Shown piece after piece: positions 1-8,265 of a stretch of 35,983 bases of DNA. Position 1 is the first letter of the stretch. The number at the start of each line of letters is the position of its first letter. Source of the DNA: Bacteriovoracaceae bacterium (lineage in GTDB: Bacteria > Bdellovibrionota > Bacteriovoracia > Bacteriovoracales > Bacteriovoracaceae); the NCBI GenBank assembly GCA_023137315.1, contig JAGLPP010000024.1, forward strand, positions 1-35,983. Reading direction: 5' to 3'. Under the pieces are notes generated by a model, which saw only the letters and a list, made by a program, of their open reading frames with translations, did no database searches and was not told the origin of the DNA. The position numbers were made by a program, and so were the translations under genes.

Positions 1-1400
1 TCGGGATCAAAAACGGGATTGATATCCATATTAACCGGAGTAAAAAGTTTGCGTCCCCTTCCGGTTTTGGTGTTATAAATCTGGATATAATATTGATGTT
101 CACAGAGTGTTGCTGCGGAGTATACCAGCCACTTTCCATCAGGTGACCATGATGGTGTAATAATACGTCCAAATTTCTCCCTTGCGATCATTTGAGCATG
201 ATTTCTTTTTGTACCAACAAGCCATGCTTCGTTTCTGTTGTTGGTTACGACAATGCTGTCATTTTCAGGATTCGGAACGATGCTCCAGATTTTTCCCCAT
301 GATACTTTGGGAGCAATTTTTTTTACGGTTCTTTTTTCAGAATCCACTATGACAAGTTCGTCTGCCCCCATCTCATTTGTATGGGCGGCAACAAAATGTT
401 TTTCATCATTAAGCCAACGTGTCAGCTTGTAGCGAACCTCGTCTTGATTTCCCAAAACATACGGGGCACCTTTCCACGAAGGCATCATAAAAAGTCGTCC
501 TCTGCTAGTAAATGCTATGTTTGATCCATCGTTAATGAGATCATAATCCTCCAGATATTCACTGGCAGATTCAAAACGGGTCTTTGCCTGAACAGCGGAC
601 GTTTTTACAGTTATATCAATTTTTTCAATAATGTTTTTTTGTGGAAAAAACGTGTAAATATCAGCACCGGCCGTGTAGATGATTTTTTCTCCATCGGTGT
701 TTAAACCGCGAACATAGAAATCATCATGATGAGTGTGGCGCTTTAATCCGGTACCGCTTTGGAGAACGGAATAAATATTTGCTGTCCCCTCGTGATCAGA
801 AATAAAATAAATCCTTCCATTGAACCATGTTGGATCAGTGAGTGCGTGCTGTATTTTTTTTAAAATTTGCTTGAACTTCGCTTTCGTATTTTCCTTTACC
901 CAGAGTTTTCCGGCGGTTCCACCACGGTATCTTTTCCAATAGCATGCATCCCTGCAATTACGACCGATAACCACCATTCCTTTTTCCCCCCAGGAAATCC
1001 TGTTGGCCGGGCCCACGGGAATTACTTTTGGTTCCGGTTTTTCAATATTAATTTCATATAAAAGACCCATTCCCCTGTTAGCCGCCTTGTGAGAAGAGGC
1101 GATTACAACGGTTTTTTTATCTTTCCAACCCAGAACGCGATCAATGCCAAGAAAAGTTAGTCTTGTTGCTTCGCCTCCGCAGACTGGCATGAGATACAGA
1201 TCAGCAACACCAGACTCACGTCCAAGAAATGCAATTAATTCCCCGTCCGGAGAAATTTTTGGAAAGCTGACGCGTCCGAGATTGGCAGTTAATCTTTGTG
1301 CCGCACCACCTGCTGTTTTGACTTCCCAAAGATCATCATCGGAAACAAAGATTATTGTGTCATTGTGAACAGTTGCATCATAAAAATAGCCGTTATTCAT
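1..1400 (-). CDS. Tricorn-protease-like beta-propeller protein (partial, C-terminus outside window)
   Basis: A reading frame open on the minus strand from an ATG at 1400 to the window edge, with no stop seen, gives about 466 residues. The start is preceded by an AAAGGAA ribosome site 8 nt upstream. The protein has no signal peptide and repeats the PD40/WD40-like pattern of tricorn and TolB propellers, for example KISPDGELIAFLGRESGVAD, followed by further blades such as a SWSPDGKWLVYSA segment. Tricorn-type proteins place one or two propellers before PDZ and S41 protease domains; if that holds here, the catalytic part lies left of the window. The missing C-terminus means a non-peptidase propeller protein cannot be excluded. 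The gene is divergent from the dehydrogenase at 1486, leaving a short shared intergenic region. Confidence 0.8.
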   Translation of the reverse strand, partial: MNNGYFYDATVHNDTIIFVSDDDLWEVKTAGGAAQRLTANLGRVSFPKISPDGELIAFLGRESGVADLYLMPVCGGEATRLTFLGIDRVLGWKDKKTVVIASSHKAANRGMGLLYEINIEKPEPKVIPVGPANRISWGEKGMVVIGRNCRDACYWKRYRGGTAGKLWVKENTKAKFKQILKKIQHALTDPTWFNGRIYFISDHEGTANIYSVLQSGTGLKRHTHHDDFYVRGLNTDGEKIIYTAGADIYTFFPQKNIIEKIDITVKTSAVQAKTRFESASEYLEDYDLINDGSNIAFTSRGRLFMMPSWKGAPYVLGNQDEVRYKLTRWLNDEKHFVAAHTNEMGADELVIVDSEKRTVKKIAPKVSWGKIWSIVPNPENDSIVVTNNRNEAWLVGTKRNHAQMIAREKFGRIITPSWSPDGKWLVYSAATLCEHQYYIQIYNTKTGRGRKLFTPVNMDINPVFDP

Positions 1401-1485
1401 AAAAATATTCCTTTATTGAAGACGTACCTTTTTACCAGAGTCCATGCTAATATCCAAGAATATTGATAATACCGTTGGAGTGGAT

Positions 1486-2616
1486 ATGACTGAAAAAGTT
1501 GCATGGGTTCCGTTTGATGTACTTGAAAATTATATGTTCGATGTTTTCAAGGGAATAGGTGTTCCCGAAGATGATGCAAGAACTTGTGCCGACGTTCTTA
1601 TAACCTCGGATAAACGCGGTATTGATTCTCATGGGATTGGGCGTTGCAAAACAATCTACTATGATCGAATCAATATTGGTATCCAGCATCCTTGCACCAA
1701 CTTTGAAATTATTCGACAGACTCCTACAACCGCAGTTGTCGACGGACATGATGGTATGGGGCATGTTATTGGAAAAAAATCCATGCAAATGGCAATCGAC
1801 AAGGCAAAAAAATACGGTATGGGAATGGTTGCAGTCAGAAACTCAACCCATTACGGAATCGCCGGATACTACGCACTCATGGCCTGTGAGAATGATATGA
1901 TTGGCATGACAGGTTCAAACGCAAGGCCATCTGTTGCGCCAACATTCGGGGTGGAAAACATGATGGGGACAAACCCGATGACTTTTGGAATTCCAACCGA
2001 CGAGGATTTTCCATTCGTACTTGATTGTGCAACCTCACTCACACAGCGTGGAAAAATTGAAGTCTGTGATCGTGCCGAAAAGGAACTACCGGAAGGATGG
2101 GTAATTGATCAGCATGGGAATACAAGAACCGACACAAAAAAGGTGTTAGAGGATTTGGTAAACGGAACTTGTGCACTTACACCTCTTGGTGGAATTGGAG
2201 AGGAAGGCGCAGGTTACAAGGGATACGGTTATTGTACCGTTGTTGAAATATTGTGTGCGGCCCTTCAGCAGGGTGCATATATGAAAATGCTCACAGGTCT
2301 TGGTAAAGGTGGAGAAAAAATTCCATACAAGCTTGGACATTTTTTCATGGCCATCGACATAAACGCTTTTATTGAACCGGAAAAGTTTAAACAAATGGCC
2401 GGAGAAATTTTAAGAGAGCTCAGGCACTCAAGAAAAATGCCAAAAACGGACAGGATTTACACCGCAGGTGAAAAAGAACATCTGGCATGGCTTAACCGCC
2501 AATACAAAGGTGCCCCAATCAACGAAAATCTGCAAAAAGAAATATTGACGATGAGCAAGGAATTGGGTTTAAACCAATACGACTTTTCCCAGTACGGATT
2601 TTGGGCAAAAATCTAG
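1486..2616 (+). CDS. Malate/L-lactate/ureidoglycolate-type dehydrogenase (Ldh_2 family)
   Basis: This 376-residue protein matches the NAD(P)-dependent Ldh_2 oxidoreductases, which interconvert 2-hydroxy acids and 2-oxo acids in the cytosol. Near the N-terminus is RGIDSHGIGR, the family signature with the catalytic histidine. It is followed by RNSTHYGIAGYYA and GTNPMTFGIP. The usual DMATS motif appears as DCATS. The C-terminal half carries GGIGEEGAGYKGYGY. An in-frame ATG exists at 1444, but the one at 1486 has GGAG at 1477-1480 with 5-nt spacing and matches the family start, so it is preferred. The downstream YchF-like gene begins 9 nt after the stop, with its ribosome site overlapping the end, so the two are probably cotranscribed. 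Substrate (malate, lactate or another) cannot be told from sequence. Confidence 0.88.
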   Translation: MTEKVAWVPFDVLENYMFDVFKGIGVPEDDARTCADVLITSDKRGIDSHGIGRCKTIYYDRINIGIQHPCTNFEIIRQTPTTAVVDGHDGMGHVIGKKSMQMAIDKAKKYGMGMVAVRNSTHYGIAGYYALMACENDMIGMTGSNARPSVAPTFGVENMMGTNPMTFGIPTDEDFPFVLDCATSLTQRGKIEVCDRAEKELPEGWVIDQHGNTRTDTKKVLEDLVNGTCALTPLGGIGEEGAGYKGYGYCTVVEILCAALQQGAYMKMLTGLGKGGEKIPYKLGHFFMAIDINAFIEPEKFKQMAGEILRELRHSRKMPKTDRIYTAGEKEHLAWLNRQYKGAPINENLQKEILTMSKELGLNQYDFSQYGFWAKI

Positions 2617-2625
2617 GAGTAAACA

Positions 2626-3669
2626 TTGAAGATAGCAATTCTCGGATTACCACAAGCGGGAAAGAAAACACTTTTCTCCCTGCTAACAGGCAAAACTCTT
2701 CCTGAGTATCTAAAAGCAGGAGAGTCCTTGAGAGGAATGGCAAAGGTTGCGGACAAACGGATTGAGCATCTTCACGACATGTATAATCCTAAAAAAACCA
2801 CATGGGCGGAAACCGAGTTTCTTCTCTGTCCCGATATTGACATGGGGTCTGGAAATTATTCGTGGCTTAATGAGGCCCGTCTCTGTGATCTTCTTTGTTT
2901 TGTAGTAAGGGATTTTGAATCCGATGAAGTTTTTCATAATAGTGGGAGTGTTGATTCGGCAAGGGACAGGGAGAATATTGAGGCCGAGCTTTTGCTTGCT
3001 GATCTTGCCCTGGTGGAAACGAGACTTGAACGCATTAAAAAAGAAAAAGTCAAAAAAAAACAGACAACAAAACAGATAACAGAAGAGGCCACTCTTTTAA
3101 AATGCATGGATGTTCTGGAAAATAATACAATGCTCAATACCATTGAGTTGAATAACGAGGAAGAGGCTTCCATTTTATCGCTGAATTTTGTTTCAAAAAA
3201 AACCATTCTCTGGTGCTACAACATCAATGAAAGCGATATCAGCGAACACCATTCAAAATCAGAAAATAATACACTCCATATCTCTGCCCAGATCGAAAAG
3301 GAAATCGCTGAAATTGATGAAGTCAATGAAAGAAAGGAATACATGAGTGAACTTGGAATCCATGATTCCGGAATCAATCGGTTAAACCAGACGGCCTATG
3401 ATCTTCTTGGTCTTATGTCACTTTATACAGTCGGTGAGGATGAGGTCCGCGCCTGGACAATAACAAAGGGATGTGCAGCTCCACAAGCCGGTGGAAAAAT
3501 TCATTCAGATATTGAGCGCGGCTTTATCAGGGTTGAGGTGATGAAGTATGATGATCTTGTTTCGGCAGGAAGTGAACAGGCCCTGAAAAGTGCGGGAAAA
3601 ACCATGATGAAGGGGAAAGATTATATTATCGAAGATGGTGATATATGCCATTTTCTTTTTAATGTATGA
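2626..3669 (+). CDS. Diverged YchF/OLA1-family P-loop protein with TGS domain
   Basis: The 347-residue product aligns with the ribosome-associated ATPase/GTPase YchF over its full length. The P-loop is GLPQAGKKTLF at residues 7-17, the helical insert reads LLLADLALVETRLERIKK, and the C-terminal TGS part (EVRAWTITKGCAAPQAGG, then DIERGFIRVEV) is close to typical YchF. The G3/switch II segment, normally DIAGLVKGA, is replaced by CPDIDMGSGN, and the G4-like segment is YNINESD. Nucleotide hydrolysis may therefore be altered. Initiation is at a TTG with AGGAG at 2615-2619, 6 nt upstream and overlapping the previous stop. It could be a second, specialised YchF beside a canonical copy elsewhere. Confidence 0.85.
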   Translation: MKIAILGLPQAGKKTLFSLLTGKTLPEYLKAGESLRGMAKVADKRIEHLHDMYNPKKTTWAETEFLLCPDIDMGSGNYSWLNEARLCDLLCFVVRDFESDEVFHNSGSVDSARDRENIEAELLLADLALVETRLERIKKEKVKKKQTTKQITEEATLLKCMDVLENNTMLNTIELNNEEEASILSLNFVSKKTILWCYNINESDISEHHSKSENNTLHISAQIEKEIAEIDEVNERKEYMSELGIHDSGINRLNQTAYDLLGLMSLYTVGEDEVRAWTITKGCAAPQAGGKIHSDIERGFIRVEVMKYDDLVSAGSEQALKSAGKTMMKGKDYIIEDGDICHFLFNV

Positions 3670-3700
3670 TAGTGCCATAAATTGTTGGCGATTTGATGAA

Positions 3701-4699
3701 TTAGTTCCAGTCCAGCTTTAAATCACAGCATTTTATTTTAGGTCCTGTATTGTATTCAACCATTACATCCCCGTATCCACAAACCAAATTGTTCGGATCA
3801 TCCAATTCGTAGCATGAACCTGCGCTAGTATCCACTTTCAATTCCGGCCAATTTGTCTGTACTTTGGGACTAGTGGCATCAAGCCTTATTCCACGTTCAC
3901 TTCCTGAGTAAAAATAACATCGCCCGATTGTTTTATCCCATTTTCCGTCATTAACGTTATTTTCGCAAAAATTTTTCAAGTAGTCCTGCTCGTCATCGTC
4001 CTGAATAAAACATTCATTTGCATAGTAATTTCCGCCGGATTTGTAGGCTATCATAGTCAGGGGAATATCCCTTGCGATGTCATGATGGGTAATACCGGTT
4101 GTCCGCGTTTTTTCTATCCTTTTTTCGATCGTATTATATCGTACTGGATCAATCAGGGTATATGCAAGACGAAGTTTTGCAATTGAGTAATAATGATTTG
4201 GTGAATAAATATCTTGAAATGAGTTTCCGGGATCAACTTCAAGCACTTTGTTATTATCAAAGGGTTCACCACCAAAATGCACAACCGTCATTTTTATGAG
4301 CCAGACTGTCGCTCCGCCACTTTGAAAAACAGTGGGCAGGTTCGGAATAAATGTGGTGGATGCGGTACCGCTTTCATCAGACAATTTTTCGACAGTAAAT
4401 CCGTCATTGTCCAATTGATAGCTTGATGTGGTGACGCTGAGACCTGATCTTGGAGGAACTCCAACAGTCAGACTGTTGGTGCATGCCGCCCTGTTTTTTA
4501 AAAATTGGGTAATGCGATTGGTTGTGTTGTCGATGGTTATGTTTTGAAATGCCCTTTTTTGTTGAGCTATCTGATCTTTTTGTAACTGCAACATATAGAT
4601 GGCAGAAGCGGCCAAAATACCGCCGATAACTATAACCTGTAACAATGAAGCACCGACATGGCACGAGATATGTCTTCGCATGCTCCCTGTATTTTTCAT
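3701..4699 (-). CDS. Prepilin-like secreted protein with atypical N-terminus and C-terminal Cys module
   Basis: A 332-residue protein with a short basic leader followed by GASLLQVIVIGGILAASA, a pilin-like transmembrane helix. The glutamate usually at +5 of a processed type IV pilin or pseudopilin is Gln here, and the canonical GFTLxE cleavage motif is absent, as in some minor pseudopilins. The C-terminal ~100 residues share a cysteine pattern with the two prepilins encoded at 4878-6630: WDKTIGRC, then NWPEL, then a CC pair close to the end. It is divergent from those genes across a 178-bp intergenic region. A role as a minor pilin or pseudopilin of a type IV pilus or type II-like secretion system is inferred from the helix and neighbours. 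Start ATG at 4699 follows a GGGGTGGTGG purine-rich stretch. Confidence 0.7.
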   Translation of the reverse strand: MKNTGSMRRHISCHVGASLLQVIVIGGILAASAIYMLQLQKDQIAQQKRAFQNITIDNTTNRITQFLKNRAACTNSLTVGVPPRSGLSVTTSSYQLDNDGFTVEKLSDESGTASTTFIPNLPTVFQSGGATVWLIKMTVVHFGGEPFDNNKVLEVDPGNSFQDIYSPNHYYSIAKLRLAYTLIDPVRYNTIEKRIEKTRTTGITHHDIARDIPLTMIAYKSGGNYYANECFIQDDDEQDYLKNFCENNVNDGKWDKTIGRCYFYSGSERGIRLDATSPKVQTNWPELKVDTSAGSCYELDDPNNLVCGYGDVMVEYNTGPKIKCCDLKLDWN

Positions 4700-4877
4700 C
4701 CACCACCCCTTACATTTTTTATGTGCGTAATTTAATAATACACCAAACCATGAAAATCATGTAACTTATAACTTGCTGAAAATACACTAAAAAATAAAAA
4801 ATTTCATGTGTGGCATTATGAACCTGTGTTAAAATATCGATTGGAGATACTTCTATTATAATTGGGAATTTTTATTT
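4700..4877. promoter_or_regulatory. Divergent intergenic region between prepilin-like genes
   Basis: This AT-rich 178-bp gap separates the leftward and rightward prepilin-like genes and must carry promoters for both. I see no confident -35/-10 pair or long palindrome, so only the location of the control region is claimed. The tract 4784-4804 is strongly A-rich. Confidence 0.35.
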
Positions 4878-5750
4878 ATGAAATCCAAGCTACGATTACA
4901 TGGTGGATTTACATTGATGGAAATCATGGTGGCCGTTGGACTTGTCGGAGTTTTGGGCATATTCATGGCACAGCTCATGAAGGACACCAGTAAGGATTCA
5001 CTTCGTATAATGCAGGATTCAATAATAAGGGAAGAAACCTCACGTATTGAAAAGATTGTCACAAGACCTTATAACTGTAAGCTGAATTTTGTAGACTCTG
5101 CTACCAACGTCCTTGGTTTCCCCAAAAAAATTAACTCGCTCCAACGAAAGACAAGTACTGGTACTCGCAAGTTCATTGACATCCCGGCCCCGGCCCCGGC
5201 AAAAAATCCCGGTCATAGAATCGGACTTGGTAGATCCAGTGTAGGTATTATTGAAATGGAATTGGGGAACTATGCAAAAATCAGCGATTTGGAGGGCTCC
5301 TTTGGTAAAAAGGAGGTTGGAACCTTTACGTTAATGATAAAGTATCTGAGATCCGGAGTAGGAGAGGTGCAGGGAATATTTGAACTCGAATCAGGCAAGT
5401 CCAACAAGGAATTGACAAGGTATATAAAATTTCGTGTAACAGTCGATGATACGGGAAAAATTATCGATTGTACCGATCGTGGTCGATACCAGGAGGATGC
5501 CTGCAGGGCCATGCAGGGAGTCTGGGATCCAGCAACTCAAAAATGCGAAGTAACAAAGCTTTGTCATTTTGACGAAAAACTTGGGAAAGAAGTCTGTATG
5601 ACCGATTGGACGGAAAGAATGGGCTACAGGAAAATAGACTGCAAATGGGAAGCACGTTGTACGGAAGGTGTGGCAGTTGGTTACAGAACAATCGATGACA
5701 AGGTAAAATGTTGTGTATATAAAATGTGGTTTGGCGGACAATATGAGTAA
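4878..5750 (+). CDS. Prepilin-type N-methylation protein with C-terminal Cys module
   Basis: The 290-residue product has a class III prepilin leader: a short basic stretch, then GGFTLMEIMVAVGLVGVLG, with cleavage expected after the second Gly and the conserved Glu at +5. A PilD-type peptidase would process it for a type IV pilus, pseudopilus or related secretion machine. The rest is extracytoplasmic. The C-terminal third has a cysteine-rich module (ACRAMQGVWDPATQKC, then CKWEARC and KCC near the end) shared with both neighbouring prepilin-like proteins. The next gene starts 8 nt before this stop, indicating translational coupling. It could be a minor pilin, adhesin or pseudopilin; the exact machine is not shown here. 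Confidence 0.83.
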   Translation: MKSKLRLHGGFTLMEIMVAVGLVGVLGIFMAQLMKDTSKDSLRIMQDSIIREETSRIEKIVTRPYNCKLNFVDSATNVLGFPKKINSLQRKTSTGTRKFIDIPAPAPAKNPGHRIGLGRSSVGIIEMELGNYAKISDLEGSFGKKEVGTFTLMIKYLRSGVGEVQGIFELESGKSNKELTRYIKFRVTVDDTGKIIDCTDRGRYQEDACRAMQGVWDPATQKCEVTKLCHFDEKLGKEVCMTDWTERMGYRKIDCKWEARCTEGVAVGYRTIDDKVKCCVYKMWFGGQYE

Positions 5751-6630
5751 AAATACGCGAATTCACAATTTTTTGAATAGTGAGAGAGGTTTTTCGCTGA
5801 CCGAGATCATGATATCACTCGGTCTGCTTGGAATCGTAACCTTCTCGGCCATTACTCTTATGAAATCATCCTACAAGTCCCAGAAAACTCTTGAGCAGAA
5901 CTACAGTATTCAGAATGTTATGAATAACATCAATCAAATCATGAAAAATGAGTCTGTCTGTACAGAAACACTAAAGGGTTTTTTGAGAATTGGCAAAATA
6001 CCTGATGAAATAAATAATGGTGTAGTTATTCCAACAATCAAATCCCCAAATAAAACCTATTATTATAAAAGCAGTAATGACCCTGCTGCATCACCACTGA
6101 AAAAGGGAATCTATCCTCGAGATCCACCGTTTACAGGAAATATTATTCCAGGAAAGGGAAGAATCAGAATTACAGATTTTAGACTGATAAACTTTGAGAA
6201 AAGAGGGGACAGTTTTAAGAATTTGGCCGGCAATAATGTTGAATACGGCGATATAACACTGAAAATATCATTCCAGAGGCCAAGGGAGAAAGATGCCTTT
6301 AGCACTAATACAATCAACCATTATATTCATTTAAGGGTTCTTACGAGTGCTTCCACAGAAAAAATAGTAAGCTGCTATTCTGCCGATAATTATTACAAGT
6401 CAGCCTGCCAGGCCATGGGGGGAAAGTATGACGGAACCACTTCTAAATGTGATTTTGTCGATATTTGTTTTGGAGAAGATTGCCGTTCAGACTGGCCTAC
6501 ATTGCAAGTGAGATATGGATGTAAATGGCGTAATAAAAAATGTAATTCCAATGAAGCCATGATAAAGGTGAACACTTCAAACAAGAAAGTTTACTGTTGT
6601 CCGATAGGTGTCAGAGGCGATGATATATAA
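5743..6630 (+). CDS. Prepilin-type N-methylation protein, paralogue of the upstream gene
   Basis: A 295-residue protein starting at the ATG at 5743, inside the upstream stop region (ATGAGTAA overlap). The longer frame from 5713 would put ten extra residues before the natural leader. The prepilin motif is RGFSLTEIMISLGLLGIV, with cleavage expected after Gly and Glu at +5. The C-terminus repeats the module of the upstream gene: ACQAMGGKYDGTTSKC, a DW pair, GCKWRNKKC and YCC near the end. These cysteines probably form disulphides in the periplasm or outside the cell. It ends 2 nt from the convergent glycosyltransferase gene. Which pilus or pseudopilus system it serves is not visible. Confidence 0.83.
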   Translation: MSKNTRIHNFLNSERGFSLTEIMISLGLLGIVTFSAITLMKSSYKSQKTLEQNYSIQNVMNNINQIMKNESVCTETLKGFLRIGKIPDEINNGVVIPTIKSPNKTYYYKSSNDPAASPLKKGIYPRDPPFTGNIIPGKGRIRITDFRLINFEKRGDSFKNLAGNNVEYGDITLKISFQRPREKDAFSTNTINHYIHLRVLTSASTEKIVSCYSADNYYKSACQAMGGKYDGTTSKCDFVDICFGEDCRSDWPTLQVRYGCKWRNKKCNSNEAMIKVNTSNKKVYCCPIGVRGDDI

Positions 6631-6632
6631 AA

Positions 6633-8255
6633 TTACTCTGTTTTTTTTATAAAAAACATTTTTGTATGCTTGAATTGCTTTGAGTTGGAAAAAAGATTTT
6701 TGTTTTTTTCACATAGACTGAGCATATTCAATCTTACATTACGGTTACCCTTATAGTAGTAATCAAGATGAGCGTCATAGATTTCAAAAAATCCACTTGT
6801 TTTTTTCAGATACAAATATTTCATGAAAAGTCTTTCAAGTGCCTCATGCAAATAAGGCTTGATAATAACCGCATCCAATAAAAATCGGAGTGCCTCTTTT
6901 TTTCTACCTCTGCCCCACAGATATTCTCCATATGCGGTATTAAGTGGAAAACTGAGCGGGTTCAACGAAAGACTGTGACCAAGAAGTGTTCCACTGTTTT
7001 TCCATCTTGAAATCTGATTGAATGATATTGTCATAAAAAATGCGAGGTATCCGGCCATTGCCAGGAAGAAAAATGCACGTACACGAAGCTTGCAGACATG
7101 TTTGATAATATAAAGAACCGCAAAAGACATTACCAGTGAGTGAACCACGGATGATAAAAACGAATATCTGTCCGATACAACGGAGATATTCTGAAAGTTG
7201 TGTGACACTATTCCCAAATGTGGCAAAAGAAATATCAGAAAAAGAAAAAATATTAAAAAGGCAAAATCAATAATTCGTTTATATTTTAAAAAAATTGTAC
7301 CGCATGCAATAAAAATGAAAATCATGAAATTTATTCTAGCCGGATATGACTCCGAAAAAATCTTTTTAATTTGAAAAAACGTATGTCCGTAATCAAAATT
7401 AAGATTATATGGCAGGATGTTTTTCACAAGATAAAACCACCAGGAATGAATGGCGACGATATACCGTAAATATATATTGTAATCAAATGTCCCCCGGGAA
7501 ATCCTGAAAAAATAAAAAATTCCGAAAATAAATACGGGAACAAGCGTGGCTGGATTATAAGTTAAAATGCTTTTCCATTTAATTTTATACAGGAAGATAT
7601 CCAGAAAAATAAATGCCAACGGCAAGATTCCATATGTTGCTTTTGACAATATGGATAAAAACATAAAAACGATTATCAGGATAATCTGAATCCATGGTTT
7701 GTTGGTGCTATTACGCGATTTAAAATAGAAAATAAAAGAAATCAGGGCAAACATCAATGCCAGTTGGTCTTTCAGACACGACACCCATGCTGTAACCTCT
7801 ACATGAACTGGATGAAGAAGAAAAAAAATGGAACCGATCATTGCAGCCAGACGTATTTTTTCACGCGAAACAGTCCAGGAATGTGCACGGCCCTGATTTT
7901 TTAAAAAATAAACATTTAAAAAATATCCTATCCAGATATTAACCAGAAAAACATTCACCGTGTAAACGAAAACTGATAACAAGTGGTATGGTATGGGATT
8001 TTTTGTTCCAAATACGAGTCCTGCAAGACCCCAAACCGTATAAGGTACAGGCATTAGTGAATGTGTCCATATCCAGACAAGACTGGACCATGTCAGCGGA
8101 TTAATTTCACGCTTGCCTGCAAGATGAATATTGTCGTCAAAGATAAAAAACTCATAACCGGCCGTTCGTCCGTAAAAAACAAGTATAATCAGGATAACGG
8201 TTGAAACATATATCCAGCCGGGTATTTTCTCCCATTCAATTTTGATGTTCTTCAT
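6633..8255 (-). CDS. GT-C-type membrane glycosyltransferase with short C-terminal soluble tail
   Basis: This 540-residue protein has roughly ten or more hydrophobic segments. After the first one comes FFIFDDNIHL, an acidic pair in the first extracytoplasmic loop typical of GT-C transferases (PMT, ArnT, TMTC-like) that use a lipid-phosphate-linked sugar. Around residues 440-500 a helical TPR-like stretch (YGEYLWGRGRKKEALRFLL) resembles the TPR tails of TMTC-like bacterial proteins. It probably glycosylates a periplasmic or surface target from a polyprenyl-phosphate sugar; the substrate is unknown. The start lies 10 nt after the end of the coiled-coil gene on the same strand, so the two form an operon. 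Confidence 0.65.
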   Translation of the reverse strand: MKNIKIEWEKIPGWIYVSTVILIILVFYGRTAGYEFFIFDDNIHLAGKREINPLTWSSLVWIWTHSLMPVPYTVWGLAGLVFGTKNPIPYHLLSVFVYTVNVFLVNIWIGYFLNVYFLKNQGRAHSWTVSREKIRLAAMIGSIFFLLHPVHVEVTAWVSCLKDQLALMFALISFIFYFKSRNSTNKPWIQIILIIVFMFLSILSKATYGILPLAFIFLDIFLYKIKWKSILTYNPATLVPVFIFGIFYFFRISRGTFDYNIYLRYIVAIHSWWFYLVKNILPYNLNFDYGHTFFQIKKIFSESYPARINFMIFIFIACGTIFLKYKRIIDFAFLIFFLFLIFLLPHLGIVSHNFQNISVVSDRYSFLSSVVHSLVMSFAVLYIIKHVCKLRVRAFFFLAMAGYLAFFMTISFNQISRWKNSGTLLGHSLSLNPLSFPLNTAYGEYLWGRGRKKEALRFLLDAVIIKPYLHEALERLFMKYLYLKKTSGFFEIYDAHLDYYYKGNRNVRLNMLSLCEKNKNLFSNSKQFKHTKMFFIKKTE

Positions 8256-8265
8256 AGGTTGGTAA

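Noticed and set aside
1444-1485. Upstream ATG start of the dehydrogenase
   Set aside because: The ATG at 1486 has a better spaced GGAG and matches the family N-terminus.
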